Positions 49,536 through 56,677 of a stretch of DNA of 64,000 nucleotides are shown in pieces. Source of the stretch: Gammaproteobacteria bacterium (GTDB taxonomy: Bacteria > Pseudomonadota > Gammaproteobacteria > Pseudomonadales > Pseudohongiellaceae); assembly GCA_024644515.1 (NCBI GenBank), contig JAHEHN010000004.1, positions 1-64,000 of the forward strand, given 5' to 3'. The notes below the pieces were generated by a model that made no database searches, was not told the origin of the DNA, and was given only the letters and a program-made list of their open reading frames with translations. Position numbers and translations under genes: made by a program. Position 1 is the first letter of the stretch. Each line of letters begins with the position of its first letter.

Positions 49536-50349
49536 AATTATCTCTGGATAGCAAATTATTGCTATATATCATGTTTTGCAGTTCATCGATGTAGTCGTGT
49601 CCCCTGGATGAATAACTTTCAAGGCCATCGGTGAGCGAGGCGCCATCAACCGGTTTATTCTGGACTCTTAACTGCTGCCTGATTCGTCGCAACATCTGAT
49701 AACTGGGGAAAGTATTCAGGTTGTGTATATAGGCCAGCACAGAATCCTTTACAGAATCAAAACTTCTGACTTCGTGGGTAGCGCCTGCCCGGCGCCGATT
49801 TGGCACCAAACCACAACCATCAGAGTAGCACCACTGACCAAAATAATTATTACCTTGCTGGGCAAATCTTGACGTACCCCAGGCTGATTCGTTGGCCGCT
49901 TGGGCCAATGCCAGCGAAGCTGGTATTTTATCCACACGCCGCAACAGTACTGTCAGAAACTCCGCGTCGGTCAGATCATCTGTATCCAATTCATATAACT
50001 CAGCCAGTGTGGAGAGATACCTCAAATCAGAAGCAGACAGCTCTTCGCCTTGCTGCATTTTTGCCTGGATAGCGAGAACACGCTGTCTTTGCTGAATTAT
50101 TTCAATATTAACCTGATCTACAAAGGGCTCAATAAAATTGAAAAAAGACTGCTTTTTCACCTGCACATCATTGATACTGGCAAAATCGGGGATTTCATCA
50201 GGTAAGTCCGGGATTTCAATGACAAGAGGCTGTGGTTCTGCAGAATCTTTAAGTTTGATAGAAATGGATATGGATATAGGCAGGAAAAACAACAGAACAA
50301 TGAGGCAATAAGTCAGAGAAGTTTTATATGCACTCCAGGATATCTGCAT
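49525..50349 (-). CDS. Bax-like glucosaminidase-domain protein
   Basis: About 274 residues with one N-terminal membrane helix (about 12-30) and a C-terminal glucosaminidase domain (about 135-265), resembling E. coli Bax. The likely catalytic glutamate lies in A-A-N-E-S-A-W-G-T-S-R-F, followed by Q-G-N-N-Y-F-G-Q-W-C. It should act on peptidoglycan or related glycan in the periplasm. The ATG at 50349 gives MQISWSAYKTSL after a purine-rich GGAAAGAAGAG; frames to 50415 add a charged leader. It converges with the deacetylase gene, hinting at linked cell-wall roles. Confidence 0.85.
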   Translation of the reverse strand: MQISWSAYKTSLTYCLIVLLFFLPISISISIKLKDSAEPQPLVIEIPDLPDEIPDFASINDVQVKKQSFFNFIEPFVDQVNIEIIQQRQRVLAIQAKMQQGEELSASDLRYLSTLAELYELDTDDLTDAEFLTVLLRRVDKIPASLALAQAANESAWGTSRFAQQGNNYFGQWCYSDGCGLVPNRRRAGATHEVRSFDSVKDSVLAYIHNLNTFPSYQMLRRIRQQLRVQNKPVDGASLTDGLESYSSRGHDYIDELQNMIYSNNLLSRDNSTL

Positions 50350-50488
50350 TTCTGTGTTCTCTTCTTTCCTCTTATGCTCTTTATATGCTTCTAAAATCTT
50401 AACACAGATAATCAACTAGCTTCACTATATTCGAACCATACGAGTAAAACTCGGGAAAAGTTCATAATTTAATATATCTCTTTGATAT

Positions 50489-50794
50489 TTATATATTTTT
50501 TCCCGCGCATAAGGGGGAGTCAGGAACTGCCAGTTCCTGAGCCCACTCCTCAGGGGTAAAAAGATGCAGGGCTAGTGCATGCACTGGCCCTGAAAGCTCC
50601 TCGCTTAACAGTTTATAAATAAATTGATGGCGCTTGACCGGATTCAGCCCGGCAAAATGCCCTGATACCAGAATCAATTTGAAATGGGATTCGCTTGCGG
50701 GGCCAGCGTGCATATGACTTTCATTGATCAATTCCATGTGCTCAGGCTGGCAATTACTGGTGAGCTTTTCCTTTAGTTTATTTGTTTCTTCCAC
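50489..50794 (-). CDS. bolA: BolA family transcriptional/Fe-S regulator
   Basis: About 101 residues matching BolA: E-S-H-M-H-A-G-P-A-S-E-S-H-F-K, V-S-G-H-F-A-G-L, K-R-H-Q-F-I-Y and V-H-A-L-A-L-H-L-F-T-P-E-E-W. BolA proteins bind monothiol glutaredoxins and [2Fe-2S] clusters and influence morphology and stress response. The start is uncertain: GTG at 50794, with AAGGAG twelve bases upstream, gives a family-length protein (E. coli 105); an ATG at 50854 would overlap the divergent rbgA start codon. The gene is head-to-head with rbgA. Confidence 0.88.
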   Translation of the reverse strand: MEETNKLKEKLTSNCQPEHMELINESHMHAGPASESHFKLILVSGHFAGLNPVKRHQFIYKLLSEELSGPVHALALHLFTPEEWAQELAVPDSPLCAGKNI

Positions 50795-50852
50795 GACGAC
50801 TCGGCGCTCCTTTTTTGAGACAATGCCTCCCTGTTTTTGGTAGGGGTAAAGC

Positions 50853-51704
50853 ATGCAAATTGGCTGGTATCCGGGACATATGAACAAGGCCCGAAAGGAC
50901 ATTATACATGTCCTTAAGAAAGTCCATGCGGTTCTTGAAATCGTCGATGCCCGCCTGCCCTATTCCAGCGAAAACCCATTATTACACCAACTAGCTGAAA
51001 ACAAGCCAATGCTTAAAATCCTCAATAAATCCGACCTGGCTGATCCCAATATCACCCAGGTCTGGCTTGACCATTACCGGCATAATCAAATCTCGGCGAT
51101 GACGGCCTGCGGTAAAAATCCCGGGGATATACGCGCCAGAGTTATTCAGCATTTTTCAGCCTTACAAAAAAACACCAGGCCTCCATTTCGAATCATGATC
51201 GTCGGGATTCCCAATGTTGGTAAATCAACACTCATTAATGTGTTGTCTGAAAGAAAAATTGCCAAGACAGGAAATGAGCCCGCCGTAACCAAAGGCCAGC
51301 AGCAAGTCATGCTGAATGATAATTTTGCCCTGCTTGATACTCCTGGCATGCTCTGGCCAAAGATCGAAGATCAGGATTCGGCCTATCGTCTTGCCGTCAC
51401 CGGGGCAATCAAGAACACTGCCTTTGAATTTGCAGACATTGGGCTTTACGCCATTAGCGTGCTGAATGCAAATTACCCTGACAGGCTCACCAAGCGTTAT
51501 GGCTTTGACACAGTTGACGCAGAGCCTGTTGATTTACTTGAAGAGCTGGGAAGAACTCGTGGCTGTCTAAGCAAGGGAGGTGTTGATTTCAACAAGACCG
51601 GAGAACTCCTGCTCAATGAAATCAGAAGCGGTAAACTCGGCTTACTCAGCTTTGAATTGCCGAGCGATATCAAGGAAGTGCTCATCGAAGAGTCTGATCA
51701 ATAA
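50853..51704 (+). CDS. rbgA: Ribosome biogenesis GTPase RbgA/YlqF
   Basis: Circularly permuted GTPase that assists late assembly of the large ribosomal subunit. The motif order is G4 (N58-K-S-D61) before G1 (G-I-P-N-V-G-K-S-T, 118-126) and G3 (D-T-P-G, 162-165), the diagnostic permutation. The family opening M-Q-I-G-W-Y-P-G-H-M-N-K-A is exact. The length of 283 residues is typical. A good AGGGG precedes the ATG. The start region overlaps any long form of bolA, so the two genes share a very compact divergent promoter. Confidence 0.94.
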   Translation: MQIGWYPGHMNKARKDIIHVLKKVHAVLEIVDARLPYSSENPLLHQLAENKPMLKILNKSDLADPNITQVWLDHYRHNQISAMTACGKNPGDIRARVIQHFSALQKNTRPPFRIMIVGIPNVGKSTLINVLSERKIAKTGNEPAVTKGQQQVMLNDNFALLDTPGMLWPKIEDQDSAYRLAVTGAIKNTAFEFADIGLYAISVLNANYPDRLTKRYGFDTVDAEPVDLLEELGRTRGCLSKGGVDFNKTGELLLNEIRSGKLGLLSFELPSDIKEVLIEESDQ

Positions 51705-51709
51705 ATCTG

Positions 51710-52456
51710 TTAAAGCAGGATAAAGGCCCTGCCGAGTACCAGCAAAGCTGAAATGGCACATAGCCCCAGCAAAACAGGTCTCACCGTCTGTTTATCTATT
51801 CTTCGCTTTATTGGGCCAGACAAACCTACCCCCGGTATTACACCCAGCAACAAAATCGCACTATAGATCAGATCCTTGAGTTGGAACTTTCCAACAATGA
51901 TTAGTGCTGTGAGAGAAACCATGCAACCCATGGTAAACAGGATCGACAGGTTTGCCCTGAGTGCCGGCCCCCTGGCATTTTGATAAACCAGAGCCAACGG
52001 CGGCCCCCCAATAGATGACATTGTACTCATGAAGCCGGAGGCTATGGTGGCCAGAAATACATTTCTGGGGCTTGCGATGATATTGGCATGTATCAGGCTT
52101 AGCAGGACCGCCAGTAATACCAGAGAGCCAAAAACCAGGTCATAAGTGGCAGCTGAAAGGCTTCCTATCAATAACGCCGCTGGCGGTGTACCGATCAATC
52201 TACCGAAAAGCGCCGCCTTTAGATTAGATAGATCAAGCGCATGTCGATCAGCATAGGACATCCATATAACCAGAAAAAAAGCCGCTACAATAAGAGGGCC
52301 AGGCACAAAACTTCTGCTAACCAGGACCAGTAGTGGCGCCGCTATCATGGCAAGACCAAAGCCGATAGCGGACTGAATAGCCGTCCCAATGGCGACAATC
52401 GTTATAGCGAGGGCAATATCCAGCAGCGAGAGATCGAGAGAAGATAATAAATCCAC
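51710..52456 (-). CDS. TauE/SafE family membrane exporter
   Basis: About 248 residues with roughly eight hydrophobic segments in two related halves; G-T-A-I-Q-S-A-I-G-F-G-L-A and S-T-M-S-S-I-G-G-P-P-L-A are the repeat signatures of TauE/SafE permeases. Members export sulfite, sulfoacetate or other organic acids. Upstream in-frame codons run back into the sulfotransferase gene; the GTG at 52456, just past the sulfotransferase stop, gives a family-length product, while ATG 52525 is an alternative. Last gene of the hydroquinone-linked operon; with a sulfotransferase directly before it, a sulfur compound is a reasonable but unproven cargo. Confidence 0.85.
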   Translation of the reverse strand: MDLLSSLDLSLLDIALAITIVAIGTAIQSAIGFGLAMIAAPLLVLVSRSFVPGPLIVAAFFLVIWMSYADRHALDLSNLKAALFGRLIGTPPAALLIGSLSAATYDLVFGSLVLLAVLLSLIHANIIASPRNVFLATIASGFMSTMSSIGGPPLALVYQNARGPALRANLSILFTMGCMVSLTALIIVGKFQLKDLIYSAILLLGVIPGVGLSGPIKRRIDKQTVRPVLLGLCAISALLVLGRAFILL

Positions 52457-52460
52457 AGAA

Positions 52461-53090
52461 TCAGATATCTTTAGCTTTTCGGGCTTTGAATTCCTCAGTG
52501 GAATTGCTTTTCGGGAAAGGTTCATCGGGAACCGCGATACCCAGGGCCTGACAAATTGGTTCCCAGCCATCAGCAACCTCCCAAACCAGCAAGCGCTGTG
52601 CAGGTACCTGTTGCCTGACATTTGCTATATGCGCATTAAAGGCAGCGATAGACTCCTCCTGCCGCGAAAACCCATTAGGATAGATACTTTTGTAGGAATC
52701 CAGCATCATATTCAGCCATGCTCTACGGGCCGGACTAAGGTCTGCAGGTGGATTTTGTTTTACCGGTAAAATAGTTGTACTGGCACTTTTCCACCAGCTT
52801 TCAGCATCGCGAACGGAAAGAATTATCAGCGCATCCGGATAATAGGCACTAATGGACTGCCATTGCGTAGAGACCGGCTCATCAACAGCGGCAACATAGC
52901 CATTCAATACCCTGTTCCATTCTACTGGCTCGCCACGCGCTGCCGCGTGCCAAAGCGGTGTATGTTCATCGAGATGATTAAACAACTCTGTCATGTGATA
53001 ACAGGGGCCACCGAGCAGTTTTTCCAGGGCAATTTTAAGTGACATGGTGCCGGTTCTACCAAGACCGGCACCAATGACCTGAAGACTCAT
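52461..53090 (-). CDS. Sulfotransferase family protein
   Basis: A protein of 209 residues of the Sulfotransfer_4 type. The PAPS-binding 5'-phosphosulfate loop is seen as G-L-G-R-T-G-T-M-S-L near residue 9, and the 3'-phosphate-binding V-R-D-A-E-S-W-W near 93; W-E-V-A-D-G-W-E-P-I-C near 169 is also typical. Such enzymes are poorly characterised in bacteria; the acceptor may be a small alcohol, phenol or lipid. It starts 11 bases after the aldehyde dehydrogenase gene and ends just before the TauE/SafE start, so it belongs to the same transcript as the hydroquinone genes. Confidence 0.88.
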   Translation of the reverse strand: MSLQVIGAGLGRTGTMSLKIALEKLLGGPCYHMTELFNHLDEHTPLWHAAARGEPVEWNRVLNGYVAAVDEPVSTQWQSISAYYPDALIILSVRDAESWWKSASTTILPVKQNPPADLSPARRAWLNMMLDSYKSIYPNGFSRQEESIAAFNAHIANVRQQVPAQRLLVWEVADGWEPICQALGIAVPDEPFPKSNSTEEFKARKAKDI

Positions 53091-53101
53091 TTTAGTAATG
53101 C

Positions 53102-54580
53102 CTAACGCGGGTAAAATGGTGGAATCTTGGCATCATAATTTACCCAAACAGATTTCGGTTCGGTGTATTCATGCATGGCAAAATGCCCCATTTCCCTGCC
53201 GTAGCCGGAATCCTTGATGCCACCAAATGGCGAGCCCGGGTGGAAACGTTTATAGCAGTTTATCCAGACCATACCGGCTTCCATTGCCTGAGCCATCTTA
53301 TGTGCCCGGGTCAGATTATTGGTCCATAAACCACCACCAAGGCCATAAATACTGTCATTTGCCTGGGCTAACACTTCCTCATCGTTTTTGAACGTAGACA
53401 CTACAACAAAGGGGCCGAACACTTCTTCCCGGCTTACTCGATCAGAAGCTTTGGCACGGACAATAGTCGGAAGTACAAAGCAGCCTTTCTGCAAAGCCGG
53501 ATTATCCGGCTGTTTGCCACCCAGAAGAATTTCTCCTCCCTGCTCTCTGGCAACATCACAGAAACTTAGTACACGTTCCTGGTGCATTTTTGATGTCAGT
53601 GGACCCATCTCTGTAGTCGGATCCAGAGGATCTCCCTGCTTGATTGAAGCCGCCAGTGCGGTGAATTTTTCAAGAAACTCTTCGGCGATGCTTTCGTGTA
53701 ATAACAATCTGGACCCTGCAATACAAGCCTGCCCCTGATTGTGGAAAATGGCGAACGCTGAGCCACCAACGGCAGCATCAATGTTGGCATCTTCAAACAC
53801 TATATTGGCGCCCTTGCCACCAAGTTCCAGTTGAACCCGCTTTAGATTCCCGGCAGAAGCCTCAACAATTTTTCTGCCAGTAACAGTAGAGCCGGTAAAG
53901 GATATTTTATTGATTCCCGGATGCTCTGCCATACATTGACCTGCAGTATGACCAAAGCCTGGAACCACGTTAATGACACCCGGAGGGAAACCAGCTTCGC
54001 GCGCCAGTTCTGCCACTCGCAGAGTTGATAAAGGCGTAAGCTCTGCCTGTTTCATAACAACAGTATTACCAGCAGCCAGCGCAGGCCCCAGTTTCCAGCT
54101 GGTAAACATCAGGGGGAAATTCCAGGGCACAATCTGGCCGACCACACCCACCGGTACCCGCTGCACATAATTCAGAAAGCCGGTATCCACGGGGATAACC
54201 GTACCTTCGTTTTTATCAGGCATACCTGCGAAGTAACGATAGGTCGCTACCGTGCGCATCACATCCAGATTGTGCGTATCACGAATCGGATGACCGGTAT
54301 CCAGAGACTCAACCAGTGCGATATTGTCACGATCCTTTTCTATGGCATCGGCCAGCTTACCTATCAGAACGCCGCGGTCAGAAGGATTCATCGCAGCCCA
54401 GGCCGGGAAGGCATCTCGTGCGGCTTTAACTGCTCGATTTATGTCTTCTTCTTTGGCTTCAGCAACATTGGCCAACAGGGAGTTATCATAGGGATTAAAC
54501 ACTTCAAAAGTGCCGCCGTCAGCAGCATCGACAAATTCATTGTTAATAAAAAGTTGGGTCTTAAATTGAGCTTCTAGCAT
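53102..54580 (-). CDS. Aldehyde dehydrogenase, probable 4-hydroxymuconic semialdehyde dehydrogenase
   Basis: NAD(P)-dependent aldehyde dehydrogenase of 492 residues. Landmarks: V-P-W-N-F-P-L near 151, the catalytic glutamate in L-E-L-G-G-K-G-A near 254, the nucleophilic cysteine in N-Q-G-Q-A-C-I-A-G-S-R near 288, and E-E-V-F-G-P-F near 390. The generic fold fits many aldehydes; the position directly after the hydroquinone dioxygenase genes and the length match HapE/PnpE, which oxidises 4-hydroxymuconic semialdehyde to maleylacetate. A maleylacetate reductase gene, the next step, is not in this window. A 174-base gap with an inverted repeat separates it from the dioxygenase gene. Confidence 0.85.
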   Translation of the reverse strand: MLEAQFKTQLFINNEFVDAADGGTFEVFNPYDNSLLANVAEAKEEDINRAVKAARDAFPAWAAMNPSDRGVLIGKLADAIEKDRDNIALVESLDTGHPIRDTHNLDVMRTVATYRYFAGMPDKNEGTVIPVDTGFLNYVQRVPVGVVGQIVPWNFPLMFTSWKLGPALAAGNTVVMKQAELTPLSTLRVAELAREAGFPPGVINVVPGFGHTAGQCMAEHPGINKISFTGSTVTGRKIVEASAGNLKRVQLELGGKGANIVFEDANIDAAVGGSAFAIFHNQGQACIAGSRLLLHESIAEEFLEKFTALAASIKQGDPLDPTTEMGPLTSKMHQERVLSFCDVAREQGGEILLGGKQPDNPALQKGCFVLPTIVRAKASDRVSREEVFGPFVVVSTFKNDEEVLAQANDSIYGLGGGLWTNNLTRAHKMAQAMEAGMVWINCYKRFHPGSPFGGIKDSGYGREMGHFAMHEYTEPKSVWVNYDAKIPPFYPR

Positions 54581-54624
54581 CGATTATCCCTGCATTTTTT
54601 CTGTTTACTGGATTAAAAATAAGT

Positions 54625-54670
54625 CCGGCCTGCATTACCTTATAATAACTCAAGGCATTGGACAGGCCGG
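54625..54670 (-). repeat. Inverted repeat inside the hydroquinone operon
   Basis: CCGGCCTG (54625-54632) and CAGGCCGG (54663-54670) pair perfectly over eight bases around a 30-base spacer, in the gap between the large dioxygenase subunit gene and the aldehyde dehydrogenase gene. No T tract follows on the minus strand, so it is more likely an intra-operon stabilising stem than a terminator. Confidence 0.55.
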
Positions 54671-54754
54671 CGATTACGATGGATGGAGCCCATACGGGCA
54701 CCTTTCCAGCTTGTTATTGTAGTAAGGTTAAAATAGCCAATGGGCTATCCATGC

Positions 54755-55762
54755 TTACCAACGACTGGCGGTAATCGGGAATGGCTCCAATTCACCAGTA
54801 GCATATTTTTCCTCAAGTCCGGGAGTTCCATTCTCAAGTACCATCAGCATGGAACGCTTCGGAGAATACCCCTGATGACGTATGTCAGCAGGCATGGCAC
54901 AGATGTCGCCAGACTTCATGACAATACGTCCACGTGGATTTCCGGAGTTTTTATCCTGGATATTCCAGTGAATTTCATCAGTTAACTGAATGAACCACTC
55001 ATTACGATCATTGCCATGGATAACCGGCAACATATGTTCTTCGCTGGTTACACAACAGATACAGGCACGGGTAATTGAGGTAAAAGAAGGATTCCAGGTC
55101 ACATCGGCTCGAGCAATATGGTCAAACAGGTTGATGGCATGAATCTGTTCTTCAAACCCTGGTTCGGCTTCGATATCAGGTAAATCATAATCAAGGTCTG
55201 CAAAAGCACGATTAATCGGGTGCCCGGTTTCATCAGAACGCGGTTGTACATCGCCAGCCAGTCCCAGCATTCGTCGTGCTGGTTCAAAGCCTCGAATAAG
55301 AGGACCTGATGCTTCCTGCTGCTTGGCACCAAGTGGTGAACCGGTTTCCAGAGGAGCACTTAGCGGATCATAGCCTTCGTTAATCCAGTTTGTGGAAATT
55401 GTTTCAAAAGCGACACGAACGTCATCCGTATTGTAGGTTTCCAGATAATCAACACCGGTGTCTTTGTGGCCCTTGCTATAAGCACCGGCATAAATATCTA
55501 CGGTACCGTAATGGTTCTGGGTGCCAAACACATCATCGAAGAAAATCCAGCCGTAAAAGAATCCCCAACCGATGTCACGTACCATCGCCCTGAGAAAACG
55601 GTCAACTTCCATGGTGTGAACACCTTTAGGCCACTCAATATGGACAAAATAGGCATCTCGGGTAAATTTAAATTCGCCGAACTGAAAACTGCGATAACCC
55701 AGAACCGGATCCGGTTCCGAGGCAATGACAGATACTTTCTCTGGTGTAACTTCAGTATTCAT
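54755..55762 (-). CDS. Hydroquinone 1,2-dioxygenase large subunit (HapD/PnpD-like)
   Basis: A cupin-type protein of 335 residues that I recognise as the catalytic subunit of the two-component Fe(II) hydroquinone dioxygenase, which opens hydroquinone to 4-hydroxymuconic semialdehyde. Family landmarks: R-D-I-G-W-G-F-F-Y-G near 62, N-H-Y-G-T-V-D near 83, and the iron-ligand pattern H249-x-N251-x3-E255 plus H296 (in P-A-D-I-R-H-Q-G-Y-S), as I remember it from PnpD. It starts 27 bases after the small subunit gene. The product could act on substituted hydroquinones; chemistry on plain hydroquinone is known only for characterised relatives from nitrophenol and hydroxyacetophenone degraders. Confidence 0.85.
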   Translation of the reverse strand: MNTEVTPEKVSVIASEPDPVLGYRSFQFGEFKFTRDAYFVHIEWPKGVHTMEVDRFLRAMVRDIGWGFFYGWIFFDDVFGTQNHYGTVDIYAGAYSKGHKDTGVDYLETYNTDDVRVAFETISTNWINEGYDPLSAPLETGSPLGAKQQEASGPLIRGFEPARRMLGLAGDVQPRSDETGHPINRAFADLDYDLPDIEAEPGFEEQIHAINLFDHIARADVTWNPSFTSITRACICCVTSEEHMLPVIHGNDRNEWFIQLTDEIHWNIQDKNSGNPRGRIVMKSGDICAMPADIRHQGYSPKRSMLMVLENGTPGLEEKYATGELEPFPITASRW

Positions 55763-55789
55763 GATTTATTTCCTCTCTAGATTATTCGC

Positions 55790-56281
55790 TTAGTTCAGCA
55801 CACAAATTTCGGACCATTTCTCAACGCTTTCCGGTCCGGCCATGGTTTGAAAAAGCACCACGCCAGGATTTGCGGATGTTAATCGGTAAGCTGAGCCCTG
55901 AGGTAACAGGACCTCATGGCCACGACGGGCAGTAACTTTTCCCATGCGTTTGCCTTTAGGGTCCGCTGCGAGTCTGACAGCACCAGCTTCATTAGCAGGT
56001 TTCTCGTCGTCTTCCAGCTGATAAAATTCAAATTCAATTTCGCCTTCCATAACAATGGCAAACTCATCATGAGGTGCGGTGTACCATGGCGATGCACCTT
56101 CTGCCCGGGTTACTTCTGCACAGTATTCAAGGTTGGAGGCAACCATGATCCTTTCATAAGGTGAAGAGCTGTTACAAATTTCAAAAATATTGGAAAAGGC
56201 ATAGTGCTTGAGATCATCATTTAACTCGATGCTCCCTTTCTCGTAAGAGTCCAGGGACCCCACCATAGTCTTATAACTCAT
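55790..56281 (-). CDS. Hydroquinone 1,2-dioxygenase small subunit (HapC/PnpC-like)
   Basis: A protein of 163 residues with a cupin fold: E-G-A-S-P-W-Y-T-A-P-H-D-E-F-A-I near 65 and R-R-G-H-E-V-L-L-P-Q-G-S-A-Y near 119, ending V-E-K-W-S-E-I-C. Size (about 18 kDa) and sequence match the small subunit of hydroquinone dioxygenase, which pairs with the 38-kDa large subunit encoded next. The ATG has a strong GAAGGGGAA upstream. First gene of the apparent operon small subunit, large subunit, aldehyde dehydrogenase, sulfotransferase, TauE/SafE. Confidence 0.83.
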   Translation of the reverse strand: MSYKTMVGSLDSYEKGSIELNDDLKHYAFSNIFEICNSSSPYERIMVASNLEYCAEVTRAEGASPWYTAPHDEFAIVMEGEIEFEFYQLEDDEKPANEAGAVRLAADPKGKRMGKVTARRGHEVLLPQGSAYRLTSANPGVVLFQTMAGPESVEKWSEICVLN

Positions 56282-56677
56282 TTAATTCCCCTTCTAGGTA
56301 GTAAAATAGTATTAACGTATTATTTAAGCAGTGTTGATGTACAGTTAAATTCGAAAAGTTTTTGTCGGGTTTTGACGCATATTTGCCTGTTCAAAACAGC
56401 TCTTGATTATTATCAACACTGAAATCAATCTCTCCTTGATCCAGATCACTTCCTTTAAGGCCTGCTGCCTTTGGCTAAAATGTCTCGCTCATCCAAAGTG
56501 CCTACGTTACCAGCCCCACAGCTAAACGATAATATGAATATAAACAGCAGGAATCAAGCTATCTCAAGGTCCAGAGTAACACGGACTGCAGTACCTCCAC
56601 GGCCATTCTGCTTTTCTCCCCAGAATGGCTTAATCACTTCAACTTCTGCCTACATATTTCTATATTTTCGATTATCG
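56282..56677. other. Intergenic region upstream of the hydroquinone operon
   Basis: 396 bases between the PQQ dehydrogenase stop and the dioxygenase small-subunit start, both on the minus strand. It should hold the promoter of the dioxygenase operon. No clear terminator follows the PQQ gene, so read-through is possible. The left 180 bases are AT-rich. A short open frame with coding-like residues (56554-56637) is listed separately. No regulator gene adjoins the operon. Confidence 0.5.
56554..56637 (-). CDS. Possible 27-residue peptide or gene remnant
   Basis: Starting from GTG at 56637 the minus strand reads M-I-K-P-F-W-G-E-K-Q-N-G-R-G-G-T-A-V-R-V and ends T-L-D-L-E-I-A. The composition looks protein-like rather than random and the frame extends to a TAG at 56652-56650. 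It is neither PqqA (no E-x3-Y) nor anything I can name. It may be the 3' remnant of a lost gene, a small peptide gene, or chance. It lies 41 bases past the PQQ dehydrogenase stop. Confidence 0.25.
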   Translation of the reverse strand: MIKPFWGEKQNGRGGTAVRVTLDLEIA

